Under the pieces are notes generated by a model. The model had not been told where the DNA came from, made no database searches, and was given only the letters and a program-made list of their open reading frames with translations. From a virus, in IMG/VR virus record IMGVR_UViG_3300047310_000188, positions 1-26,599 of that record: a stretch of 26,599 nucleotides of DNA; one strand, written 5' to 3'. The translations under genes and the position numbers were made by a program. Below are positions 12,201 to 20,182 of the stretch, in pieces. Within the stretch, counting starts at the first letter, position 1; every line of letters begins with the position of its first letter.

Positions 12201-15200
12201 ATGCGCAATTCGTGGCTTCCGCCAGAATGGAACGGGCAGCGACGGATTGCGCATCCAGTCAATTGGACGCGACTTCCTGAGTTCGACGTAGGCGTTGCTC
12301 ACGTTCAATATCGAGTAGACCACGGCCACGAAAATCGTTGGTATCTGTACGTCCGCAAGTTCAATGAGGCGGATGTCAAAGCGTTCCCGGTGTTGGCCTC
12401 AACCGTCATCACCTCCTCACCTGGCACTACCCAGACCATCACCTCGGATGCCACTTGGAATAACGCCGCTAACACCGTCGAGGTGATAGGCGCCGGCGCC
12501 CGAGGCGCTCATGGGTCCGGTACCTCAACCTCAGGCGGCGGCGGCGGCGGCGGGGCCTTTACCCGTATCACCAACGCCAGCATCACAACACCAGGCACGG
12601 ATCCCTATTACGCCCGCGTTGGCGGCGTTACGGCAACGGACGGCACGGCCGGCGGCGATAGCTGGTGGACCCTCACCTCCCCCGGCACCAGCTTTCCCAA
12701 CAGCGGTACAGCGGCCGGCGCCAAGGGCGCCGCAGCCCTTGCCTCCGCGACCTCGGCAACCGGTGGAGTTGGTGGCGATAAGCTCGCCGCCTATGCCAAC
12801 CCGGCCACAAGCTCGTTCAAGAACGCCGGCGGGAATGGCGGCAATGGTAGCGGCGTCTCTGCCGCTGGCGGCGGCGGTGGTGGTGGCGCTGCAGGATGGA
12901 GCGGAGACGGCATCAACGTTGCAGGCACGGGCCCGACCGCGGGCGGCGCCGGTAATGCAAATGCGAGTGGCGGTGGCACCGGCGGCTCAGTTGGCAACGG
13001 CGCGGGCGCGGTTGGGGGTAATGGCACCAATATCCAGACCGGACCAAATGCGGGCTCCGGCGGGGGTGGCGGCGGCGCCAATGTCAGTGCGGGAACCGGC
13101 GGCGCAGGCGGAAACTACGGTGGTGGTGGCGGCGGCGGAGGCCGCTCAACTGGCGTCGGTGGTCAAGGTGCCCAAGGCGTCATCGTCCTCACCTGGACGC
13201 CTATCTTCGCCGGCACCCTCGTTGTTACCGAGGCTGCGGATACCCCGGCCTTCCCCAGTGGCAAGGTCGAATGGCGAGCAAATCTCGCAACGCAGGACGG
13301 CACGCCATACGAGTTGCTGCTGCACTTCGACGGTGCCAATGCCTCAACCACGATTGTCGATAGCGGCGGGAAGAATAAGACCGTCACCACCCACGGCGCA
13401 GCGCAGATAGACACCTCGCAACTGGTGTTTTCCAGCAGCGCCTTGAAGCTCGCGGCCGCCGGCGATTACATAGATGTCGAAACATCCGCTGCTATCTTTG
13501 GCACCGTCAATTTCACCATCGACTTCCGCGCCAGACTCTCGGCCACCGGTACCGCTCAGACGTTCTATGACGGCGGCACCGGCAGCTTTGTAATTTCCTA
13601 CGATGGGACAAATCTGAAGTTCGTCAGTCCGGCGGGGACCATCACCGGCGGGGCTCTTGCCGCAAATACCAACTATCACATCGCGGTCACGCGGTCGGGT
13701 GGCACTACACGATTGTTTCTGGATGGTGTGGCGGTCGGAGGACCACTCAGTGATACGACGTTCTACACGTCGAGCTTCGGTTATCCGCAGATAGGGGGTG
13801 GCGTTGCCATCGCCTCTGGCACCCTGGTTGTGACCGAGGCCGGCGATACGGCCGCCCTCACGGGCACTGCTGGAGGTCTCGATTCTGCTACCTCGGCGTG
13901 GATTGCAGCGGTCGGGTCCGGCAACGTCGATAGCGCACACACAGGCGCTGTCGATACTCTGATTGTTGGGCTTAAGTCCGATGGCATTTGGAGCAAGCTC
14001 GACCGGCTCTGGATGTTTGCTGCCCAGAACACCAACAGTGCGCTGGTTGACTTGGTTGCGCTGGATGTGGCCACAGCAACGAACTCACCAACGTTTAGAA
14101 TCGACCAAGGCTATGCAGGCAACGGCAGCACCTCGTACATCAACACGACCTACAATCTCTCCACGGATAAGGTCAATTACACATCCAGTTCTGCCCATAT
14201 CGGAATATGGGACAATACGAGCAGAGGCGTAGACGGCACAATTGCATTTGGGTTTTATGACGGTGGAAGCAATCTTACCGATTTCTTTCCTTATTATTGG
14301 GGCGGGACCAACGGGCCATTAGTGCGGTTTAATTTCGTAGCAGGCGTCAACATCGCCAGCAGTTCCTCGCAGGGATTTGTCCTCAACCAGCAAATCAGCA
14401 GCACAACAGAGGAGATGTATTACAACGGCAGCTCCCTGGGGACGGGCGGGTCATCCGCTGCAATCGTAGCCGGGAATCTCCCGTTCTTTGTCGGTGGCCG
14501 CAACGATAATGGGACGATGGCAGGTGGAACAACTGACCAAATCTCAATGGTCAGCTTCGGCGGGAAGCTCACCAGCACCCAGGCCGCAAACTACTACACC
14601 CGTCTTCTCGCCTACATGGGGGCGGCCCCAACCCAGAGGTGGATTGATGCTGTTGTGGCTGCTGGAGGGACAGTAAGCGCCGGACGCCAGACGCTGGTGA
14701 AGGCACTCATCCAAGGCTTAATTCTTGATGGTGTCTGGGGCAAGCTCGACCGGCTATGGATACTCGCAGCGGAGAACAGCCAGAGCGCACTGGTTGACTT
14801 GGTTGCGCAGGATGTTGCCTCTGCAGTCAATTCGCCCACGTTCACGGCAGACCGAGGCTATGCCGGTAACGGCTCTACCTCGTACATTGACACGACATTC
14901 AATCCCTCGACGCAGGGCGTTAATTTCACATTGGATGACGCCCATCTGGCGGTCTGGGACAATACCAACAGAGCGGCAGCGACGACGGTCGCAATAGGCA
15001 ATTACGATGGTTCCGCCGAAGCAGATTTGTTCCCATATCAAAATGTGCTCACTGCCACCGGTGTCGGTAATCGTATCAATCTCGCAGCGGCCGACCCCGC
15101 TGCCATTGCCTACACTTCATCCCTTGGCTTCTTTATCGGTCAGTCCATTTCCCACGCTACTCAAGAGGTGTATGTCAATGGCACGTCTATTGGGACACAT

Positions 15201-15392
15201 CCAAAGACGTATGGCGCCTACGTCGTTAATCTCCCGTTCTTTGTCTGCGCAGAAAATGCTGGCGGCTCGATTTATGCGCCAACGACTGACCAAATCTGCA
15301 TGGCCAGCATTGGCGCAACACTAACCAGCACTCAGGCAGCAAACTATTACAGCCGGCTGCGCACCTACATGACTTCTGTCGGAGTCCCCTGA
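12201..15392 (+). CDS. Modular tail fibre / receptor-binding protein
   Basis: This is a 1063-residue protein. Residues 1-70 form a conserved N-terminal part (LPPEWNGQRRIAHPVNW), probably the virion attachment region. Residues 94-327 are very Gly-rich, like glycine-rich adhesin domains of tail fibres. Around 340 is one TEAADTPAF repeat. Residues about 370-532 are a LamG/concanavalin-like domain that stops early, at a QIGGG sequence, without its usual last segment. A second TEAGDTAAL unit follows, then two tandem lectin-like modules (about 566-812 and 813-1062), both with KLDRLW, NSPTF and GYAGNGSTSYI. The role is most likely host-surface binding. The start lacks a clear ribosome-binding site. 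It is followed, with a one-base overlap, by the 15392 gene. Confidence 0.8.
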   Translation: MRNSWLPPEWNGQRRIAHPVNWTRLPEFDVGVAHVQYRVDHGHENRWYLYVRKFNEADVKAFPVLASTVITSSPGTTQTITSDATWNNAANTVEVIGAGARGAHGSGTSTSGGGGGGGAFTRITNASITTPGTDPYYARVGGVTATDGTAGGDSWWTLTSPGTSFPNSGTAAGAKGAAALASATSATGGVGGDKLAAYANPATSSFKNAGGNGGNGSGVSAAGGGGGGGAAGWSGDGINVAGTGPTAGGAGNANASGGGTGGSVGNGAGAVGGNGTNIQTGPNAGSGGGGGGANVSAGTGGAGGNYGGGGGGGGRSTGVGGQGAQGVIVLTWTPIFAGTLVVTEAADTPAFPSGKVEWRANLATQDGTPYELLLHFDGANASTTIVDSGGKNKTVTTHGAAQIDTSQLVFSSSALKLAAAGDYIDVETSAAIFGTVNFTIDFRARLSATGTAQTFYDGGTGSFVISYDGTNLKFVSPAGTITGGALAANTNYHIAVTRSGGTTRLFLDGVAVGGPLSDTTFYTSSFGYPQIGGGVAIASGTLVVTEAGDTAALTGTAGGLDSATSAWIAAVGSGNVDSAHTGAVDTLIVGLKSDGIWSKLDRLWMFAAQNTNSALVDLVALDVATATNSPTFRIDQGYAGNGSTSYINTTYNLSTDKVNYTSSSAHIGIWDNTSRGVDGTIAFGFYDGGSNLTDFFPYYWGGTNGPLVRFNFVAGVNIASSSSQGFVLNQQISSTTEEMYYNGSSLGTGGSSAAIVAGNLPFFVGGRNDNGTMAGGTTDQISMVSFGGKLTSTQAANYYTRLLAYMGAAPTQRWIDAVVAAGGTVSAGRQTLVKALIQGLILDGVWGKLDRLWILAAENSQSALVDLVAQDVASAVNSPTFTADRGYAGNGSTSYIDTTFNPSTQGVNFTLDDAHLAVWDNTNRAAATTVAIGNYDGSAEADLFPYQNVLTATGVGNRINLAAADPAAIAYTSSLGFFIGQSISHATQEVYVNGTSIGTHPKTYGAYVVNLPFFVCAENAGGSIYAPTTDQICMASIGATLTSTQAANYYSRLRTYMTSVGVP
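13899..15389 (+). repeat. Tandem lectin-like module duplication
   Basis: Two in-frame copies of about 745 bases each (13899-14639 and 14640-15389) encode related domains starting at Trp (AWIAAV / RWIDAV) and ending in TSTQAANYY. Many stretches are nearly identical in DNA, for example around SALVDLVA in both copies. The copies could recombine and change receptor specificity. Confidence 0.85.
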
Positions 15393-15628
15393 TGATGATT
15401 CTTCTGACTCCGGCAGAAGCTGATGAGGTTCGTGGCGATACTGAGCCCGGTCATACACTGGAGCCGGTGAAGCTCAAGGACGGCAATTACGTGTTGCCGC
15501 CCGAGGTGATGGACGACCCGATGCACGCCGAGCATCACGACTTTCTCAATGGCTTGCCGCTCATCGCCGACCCGCTGCCTGAAGATTATTACCATCCCTT
15601 CGGGGCTACTGGTGCCGCTGGACCATGA
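15392..15628 (+). CDS. Small protein between fibre genes
   Basis: This 78-residue protein begins MMILLTPAEADEVRGDTEPG and continues with HTLEPVKLKDGNYVLPPEVM and DPMHAEHHDFL. The pattern (VRGxTxxGxxLxPVxLxDGxYVLPxxVxxDPxH) recurs beside tail-fibre genes of phages, from memory. It could be a small accessory or chaperone for fibre assembly. It overlaps the previous gene by one base and the next by four (ATGA). Confidence 0.65.
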   Translation: MMILLTPAEADEVRGDTEPGHTLEPVKLKDGNYVLPPEVMDDPMHAEHHDFLNGLPLIADPLPEDYYHPFGATGAAGP

Positions 15629-17370
15629 CCACTTGGATTGACGAATTTAGAATCGTCAAGAATCAAGCGGTTTGGACTTCAGGATTTACGCCGCCCACCG
15701 TTGCCTATGCCACCGGCGACATACCGGCCTTCACGGGCTTAGTCACAGACCGCACCGCTGTTCTTGCGACGACCGAGGCGGCGGATACCGCGTCCTTCAC
15801 CGGCACCGTTGCCTCGGCGGCAGTCACCGGCACACTCATCGTCACGGAGGCTGCAGACGTTGCGGCTTTCAACGGCGTAGCCAATCCATTCGGCACTCTT
15901 GTCGTCACCGAGGCCCCCGACACTGCGGCATTCCCTGCAGGCAAGGTTGAATGGCGGGCCACACTAGTCGTTACAGAAGCAGGTGACACTGCTTCCTTCC
16001 CTGGCGGCACCGTCCAGTGGAGTGTCACTCTAATCACGGCGGAGGCTGCTGACGTTGCGGCCTTCAATGGCAATGTTAGCTGGAACGCAACACTAGTCGC
16101 GACGGAAGCGGCGGACACCGCAGCCTTCAACGGTCAAGTTTTCAGTGCTGTCACCGGCACGCTGATAACAACGGAGGCGGCCGACACTCCGGCCTTCACC
16201 GGCACCGTTGTAACTGCCGGAACCATTACCGGCACGTTCCTCGTCACCGAGGCGGCCGATACTCCAGCCTTCACCGGCGCCGTTACAGGTGTTGCGGGCG
16301 CACTGGCGGTAACGGAGGGGGCCGATACGGCGGCCTTCAACGGCCAAGTTCTAAATGTCGTCACCGGCACTCTAATCACAACCGAGGCGGCCGATACCGC
16401 GGCCTTCACCGGCAACCTCTCGCTTCTTGGCATCAGCGGCACACTCACGGCGACGGAAGCAGCAGACACTGCGTCCTTCACCGGCACCAAAGCAACCACC
16501 GTCTCTGCGAAGCTGGTCACCTCGTTCACGCCAAGCTCTAATCGCAACGACTTCACGATTCTCGTGGGAATGCAGTTCGCTCTTACGGTCAACACACCCT
16601 TTAACGGCATCGGCCTGCGCTGTGGGCTCAACAACACAGGTCTCCACACTGTTGGCCTGTATGACTTTGCCACCAACACGCTGCTGCGCTCGGCCAACGT
16701 TGACCTGACCGGCAAAACGGAAGGGACATTCTACTACGCCGACATAACGCCAATCACGCTTGTTGCCGGGACAACCTACGCCCTGATGGCGTTGGTCACA
16801 GCCGGCAATGGGCAAATGTGGTCCGAGTATGGACCCACGACGCTCAAGGACGCGCAGCCGGGTAGCATAGGTGCGTGCTACTCACTCCCGCCAGGGGCGG
16901 CAATCACCTCCACGTCCCTCGCCGACTCGCAATACCACGGCGTTGACCTCAGTTATTCGGTCACCGTTCCTGATGCCGCTCCCATCCGAGGTGGTGGGGA
17001 TGCGTGGGTTGACTACGGGCGTGAGAAAAGGCGCAAGCCGCGCGGTCTGAGACAGGCCCAGAAGTTCTTCGAGGAGCGCCAACTTGAGCGCGACGCAGAA
17101 AAGCGCCGCCTTGAGGAAGTTGCAGCACGCGCCAGGGAAAGAGCGGAGCAGGAAGCCGCAAGGGCGTTCCAGGACGGTGAGTTTGCCCGCGCGCAGGCCA
17201 TTCTGGATGCTGCAAGACAGCAACAGCAACGCCAAGCCCAAATCGACAACATGATGATGGCGCTGTCCAACGACAGGCTGGAACAGGCTCGCCTTGAACT
17301 GGCGCTACTGCAAGCGCGCATGAATGAAAGGGATGAGGAGGACGCTATTTCAGTCCTTCTCCTACACTAA
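15625..17370 (+). CDS. Repeat-array fibre protein with coiled coil
   Basis: This is a 581-residue protein. Residues 2-27 (TWIDEFRIVKNQAVWTSGFT) match the closing segment of a LamG domain, without the rest of that domain. Residues about 47-288 hold 11 repeats with the core TEAADTAAFTG and variable linkers. Residues 290-455 form a beta-sandwich resembling DUF4082 (GMQFALTVNTPFNGIGL; NTGLHTVGLYD). From about 470 there is a Glu/Arg/Gln-rich coiled coil (QKFFEERQLERDAEKRRLEE). It is probably a structural fibre or fibre-linked protein. The start overlaps the previous stop by four bases (ATGA). Confidence 0.75.
   Translation: MTTWIDEFRIVKNQAVWTSGFTPPTVAYATGDIPAFTGLVTDRTAVLATTEAADTASFTGTVASAAVTGTLIVTEAADVAAFNGVANPFGTLVVTEAPDTAAFPAGKVEWRATLVVTEAGDTASFPGGTVQWSVTLITAEAADVAAFNGNVSWNATLVATEAADTAAFNGQVFSAVTGTLITTEAADTPAFTGTVVTAGTITGTFLVTEAADTPAFTGAVTGVAGALAVTEGADTAAFNGQVLNVVTGTLITTEAADTAAFTGNLSLLGISGTLTATEAADTASFTGTKATTVSAKLVTSFTPSSNRNDFTILVGMQFALTVNTPFNGIGLRCGLNNTGLHTVGLYDFATNTLLRSANVDLTGKTEGTFYYADITPITLVAGTTYALMALVTAGNGQMWSEYGPTTLKDAQPGSIGACYSLPPGAAITSTSLADSQYHGVDLSYSVTVPDAAPIRGGGDAWVDYGREKRRKPRGLRQAQKFFEERQLERDAEKRRLEEVAARARERAEQEAARAFQDGEFARAQAILDAARQQQQRQAQIDNMMMALSNDRLEQARLELALLQARMNERDEEDAISVLLLH
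15763..16488 (+). repeat. TEAADTAAF repeat array
   Basis: Eleven units of roughly 20-30 residues share the core T-E-A-A-D-T-A-A-F-T/N-G, and a twelfth, degenerate one (GDIPAFTG) precedes them. DNA copies around GAGGCGGCCGATAC are close to identical in several units, so the number can change by recombination. Two more units lie in the upstream fibre gene. Confidence 0.9.
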
Positions 17371-17379
17371 GGACATCAC

Positions 17380-17763
17380 ATGGCAGACCCCACCTCGCGC
17401 GATTTCATGGATTGGCGCACGCGCTTTGCCAACGCCACGCCCCCGTTGCGGCAGAACATGCTCAACTCGCAGAACGACAGCGCGGGCGTGATGGAAGCCA
17501 TCTCCAACATGCCCTACGTCTTCGACCCGCGGAAATTCCTCGGACAGCCGGGCAACTACACCCAGATTGGGCAGTCGCAGGGCCAAATCTCGCAGGCCGT
17601 CAACCCCAACAAGATGTCGCCGGCCGCAGTGGCGCAACTCGGTGGCTTGCCCGCGCCCATAACCGCAACAACGGCGCCGCCGTCTGATTTCCAAGGTCTG
17701 TTGCAGATGCTTGGTCCACAGTTTGGACCGCTCTTGAACAGCCTCTTTCCCGGAAGGAACTGA
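17380..17763 (+). CDS. Virion-associated hypothetical protein
   Basis: This 127-residue protein begins MADPTSRDFMDWRTRFANAT and is rich in Pro, Gln, Asn and Ala. Residue pairs such as GQSQGQISQA suggest a flexible region, and the end LLQMLGPQFGPLLNSLFPGR is amphipathic. GGA 6-8 bases before the ATG supports the start. It lies between the fibre genes and the disordered 17766 gene; the function is unknown. Confidence 0.65.
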   Translation: MADPTSRDFMDWRTRFANATPPLRQNMLNSQNDSAGVMEAISNMPYVFDPRKFLGQPGNYTQIGQSQGQISQAVNPNKMSPAAVAQLGGLPAPITATTAPPSDFQGLLQMLGPQFGPLLNSLFPGRN

Positions 17764-17765
17764 CC

Positions 17766-18941
17766 ATGGAAAACAACCAAGGCAACGACCCTCTGGGCGA
17801 CATGTTTCAAACCATGTTTGGCGGCGGCCGGCGCCGACGCCGCCGCTCCATGGTTCCCGAGACCGTCCAGGGCATGGGCGGATATGGTGGAGATGGCCCC
17901 ACTGGCTACGACTACGGGGGGAAAGCACCGGAGTACCCTGGTCAGTACGGATACATCTGGCGCGGCGACACACCCGTCTCTTATGACCCGAATCTAGGCG
18001 TTCCCGGTGGCTATAGCGTCTTCCATCGCGGGCAAGGCGCTCTTGCAGGACTTCCGGGTAATACGGGCCTGAATCCGCTTCCGGGTTATGGTAATAATGG
18101 AAATCCCCTTCCGGGTTATACGGGGGTGGGTAATTCGAGGGGAACTCCACAAACAGGAATGGCCCCTCCGGGGGCACCGTGGTTTGCCAGTGCGGCCGGC
18201 ACGGTCTTCGCCAATGGCCAGGACGCCCCCTACATTGGCGGAAATCCCGGTGTTGACCCCACTGGTCAGTACTACATCCCACCTGGACAGCCGGGCGGGG
18301 CAGCGTCAATTCCGTGGCAGGGTTCCTGGGCCGACCCTAACTCCCCCAATTTCTTTCTATCGCAGTTTGGCTTCCAGACACCCAACGACTACTTTAATCC
18401 CGGCCAATGGCAATGGGGGCAGGGTCCGGCACTCTATGGCAATGCGCAAAGCCACGGCGGCGCTGGCAGTTGGGGAAATGGTTGGACCGGCGGTCCTCAA
18501 GGTCAGGGTCCAAGTCCGCAAGGTCCGGCCCCAGGCGGGGGATACGGTCAACCTCCCGGTGGCGCACAAGGCGGTTCTCCACCCATGACCCCACCCGGCG
18601 GCAACGGTCCCACCGGGCCTGCCTCCAATCTCCCGTCCGGCTTCCAGATGGGGCCCAACGGCCAGGTCGGCAATTTCAACATGTATGCGGGCATGCCCTA
18701 TGCCGGCGGCATGGGGCCCTACAGCGGATGGCTCCCGCCCGCGGTGGGCAGTCAGGTTGACTACGGCGCGCCTGGTACAGCCCCCTCGCCGCAGGACGCG
18801 GCATCGGCTGCACCCGGCACCTACGCACCCGGCCCGACCGTCCAACCCGGTCAGTACGCCAACCTCGGTATGCCCCAAGGTGGAGGCCAGAGTGGCGGAA
18901 CCTGGGGCACAAACGGAGCCCAGGGCTGGGGCTACTGGTGA
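17766..18941 (+). CDS. Gly/Pro/Gln-rich disordered virion-like protein
   Basis: This is a 391-residue protein. The first 40 residues are charged, with an unusual run of six Arg (GGRRRRRRSMVPE), possibly nucleic-acid or capsid binding. The rest is low complexity, rich in Gly, Pro, Tyr and Gln (for example GYGNNGNPLPGYTGVGN). It is expected to be disordered or fibrous. AAGGAA just before the ATG is a ribosome-binding site. It overlaps the next gene by 4 bases. A virion role is inferred from the operon position; the family is not recognised. Confidence 0.7.
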   Translation: MENNQGNDPLGDMFQTMFGGGRRRRRRSMVPETVQGMGGYGGDGPTGYDYGGKAPEYPGQYGYIWRGDTPVSYDPNLGVPGGYSVFHRGQGALAGLPGNTGLNPLPGYGNNGNPLPGYTGVGNSRGTPQTGMAPPGAPWFASAAGTVFANGQDAPYIGGNPGVDPTGQYYIPPGQPGGAASIPWQGSWADPNSPNFFLSQFGFQTPNDYFNPGQWQWGQGPALYGNAQSHGGAGSWGNGWTGGPQGQGPSPQGPAPGGGYGQPPGGAQGGSPPMTPPGGNGPTGPASNLPSGFQMGPNGQVGNFNMYAGMPYAGGMGPYSGWLPPAVGSQVDYGAPGTAPSPQDAASAAPGTYAPGPTVQPGQYANLGMPQGGGQSGGTWGTNGAQGWGYW

Positions 18942-19180
18942 CCCCCAAGGAGCGGGCCGAGCGCGCCAAGCTCCTGCTTGAAGACGACCTCATCAAAGAC
19001 ACCCTCGCCGATATGGAGCGCCGCGCCGTGGAAGAGTTCATGGCGGCGCCCCGATGGTGGACCGGCGACCGCCGCCGCCGCATTGCCGCCGAGCATCTCC
19101 GTGAGGTCCGCGATTTCAGGCTGCGCCTGGAAATGGCGATGCACAGCGGTGCCGCCGAGCGCAAACGCTCAATAGCATAG
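18938..19180 (+). CDS. Small helical protein before scaffold
   Basis: This 80-residue protein starts with GTG overlapping the previous stop (GTGA). It is highly charged and helical (KERAERAKLLLEDDLIKDTL, RRRIAAEHLREVRDFRLRLE). Short helical proteins of this kind often lie directly upstream of the scaffold gene in phages of this type. A head-assembly helper role is plausible. It ends 9 bases before the scaffold start. Confidence 0.65.
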   Translation: MTPKERAERAKLLLEDDLIKDTLADMERRAVEEFMAAPRWWTGDRRRRIAAEHLREVRDFRLRLEMAMHSGAAERKRSIA

Positions 19181-19189
19181 GAGCCAGAT

Positions 19190-20167
19190 ATGGCAGACGA
19201 ACAACCCGCTCCCGCGAGCGGCAGCGCACCCGCGTCCGAACCATCTAACGAAGCCCTCGAATCGCAACTCGCCTCATTCGATTTCGGGGATGCTGAGCCT
19301 GAGAAAAAGCCGCCTGCGGGCGGTGAGCAGGCAAAACCCAAAGAGGCCGGTGACGACGAAGCGATGGCGACCGTTGCGGCGGAAGCCAAAGCAGAGCAGC
19401 CAGCGCCCGAAGACGATGACCCGGAAGAAACCCTGCGGGATGGAAAGAAGGTCAGACGTTCGGAGTTAAAGCGAGGCTATCGTCCCGACTGGGAAGCCAG
19501 AATCCAGCAGCATATGCAACGCGAGCAAGCGTTTGCACAGGCAACGAATGGCTTCAATCAAGCCCAGCAACAGACGGCTGTATTGCTGCAACAGGCTGTG
19601 GAGGTGGTTGCCTCCCGCATGCCGCAAGCACCGGACCCCTCGCTCGTAGACACAGACCCGTTCGAATACCAACGGCGGAAACTCATCTACGACACCGAGA
19701 AGTCCAAGCTCGATGACATCGTGGTCAGACGCGATGCCTTCATGCAGAAGACTCGCGCAGACCAGTATCAAGCTACTCAACGGCAACTCCTCCATGAGCG
19801 CGAGGCCACGCTCCGGGCTCTCCCTGATTTGAGAGACCCGGTGAAGGCCGCCAAGTTCGTGGAAGGCACCAAAAGTCTTGGTGCAGAACTCGGCTACACG
19901 CCACAGGAACTCGCGCAAGTGCGAGACCACAGGTTGATGAAGCTCATCAACATGGCGCTCGAAGGTAAGCGAATGAAAGCAGCCTACGAGTCGGCGCGTG
20001 CCAAGCTCAAGGAGAATGCAGCGAAGGCTGTTGAAGTGCAAACGCCACAGCGGCGGCGAACACCGTCCGCAGTGGAGTCGCAGTCAATTGCAACCCGTAT
20101 CAAGACGCTGGCAAAAAACCCGAACTCCGCGAAGGCGGCGGTCGATGTGCTTTCACAATTTGACTAG
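19190..20167 (+). CDS. Capsid scaffolding protein
   Basis: This 325-residue protein sits directly before the major capsid gene, as scaffolds do. It has an acidic, Pro/Glu/Ala-rich first third (about residues 1-85). Next comes a DGKKVRRSELKRGYRPDWEA segment typical of podovirus scaffolds. A long Gln- and charge-rich helical region follows (residues about 110-285), with a basic, Arg/Lys-containing C-terminus that would contact the capsid protein. GGAG lies just upstream of the ATG. It would guide procapsid assembly and be lost or removed before DNA packaging. Confidence 0.85.
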   Translation: MADEQPAPASGSAPASEPSNEALESQLASFDFGDAEPEKKPPAGGEQAKPKEAGDDEAMATVAAEAKAEQPAPEDDDPEETLRDGKKVRRSELKRGYRPDWEARIQQHMQREQAFAQATNGFNQAQQQTAVLLQQAVEVVASRMPQAPDPSLVDTDPFEYQRRKLIYDTEKSKLDDIVVRRDAFMQKTRADQYQATQRQLLHEREATLRALPDLRDPVKAAKFVEGTKSLGAELGYTPQELAQVRDHRLMKLINMALEGKRMKAAYESARAKLKENAAKAVEVQTPQRRRTPSAVESQSIATRIKTLAKNPNSAKAAVDVLSQFD

Positions 20168-20182
20168 AAGGAGAAGGTCAAC

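Noticed and set aside
12511-13410. 299-residue plus-strand ORF in another frame of the fibre gene
   Set aside because: It is an alternative frame of Gly-rich codons (GGC/GGT repeats), giving an Ala/Pro/Arg-rich product of no recognisable type.
12201-15392. Diversity-generating retroelement acting on the fibre gene
   Set aside because: No reverse transcriptase and no adenine-specific variable/template repeat pair were seen; the module copies differ at all base types.
17362-18309. 315-residue minus-strand ORF
   Set aside because: It is antisense to the 17380 and 17766 genes, which are coupled to their neighbours and carry ribosome-binding sites.
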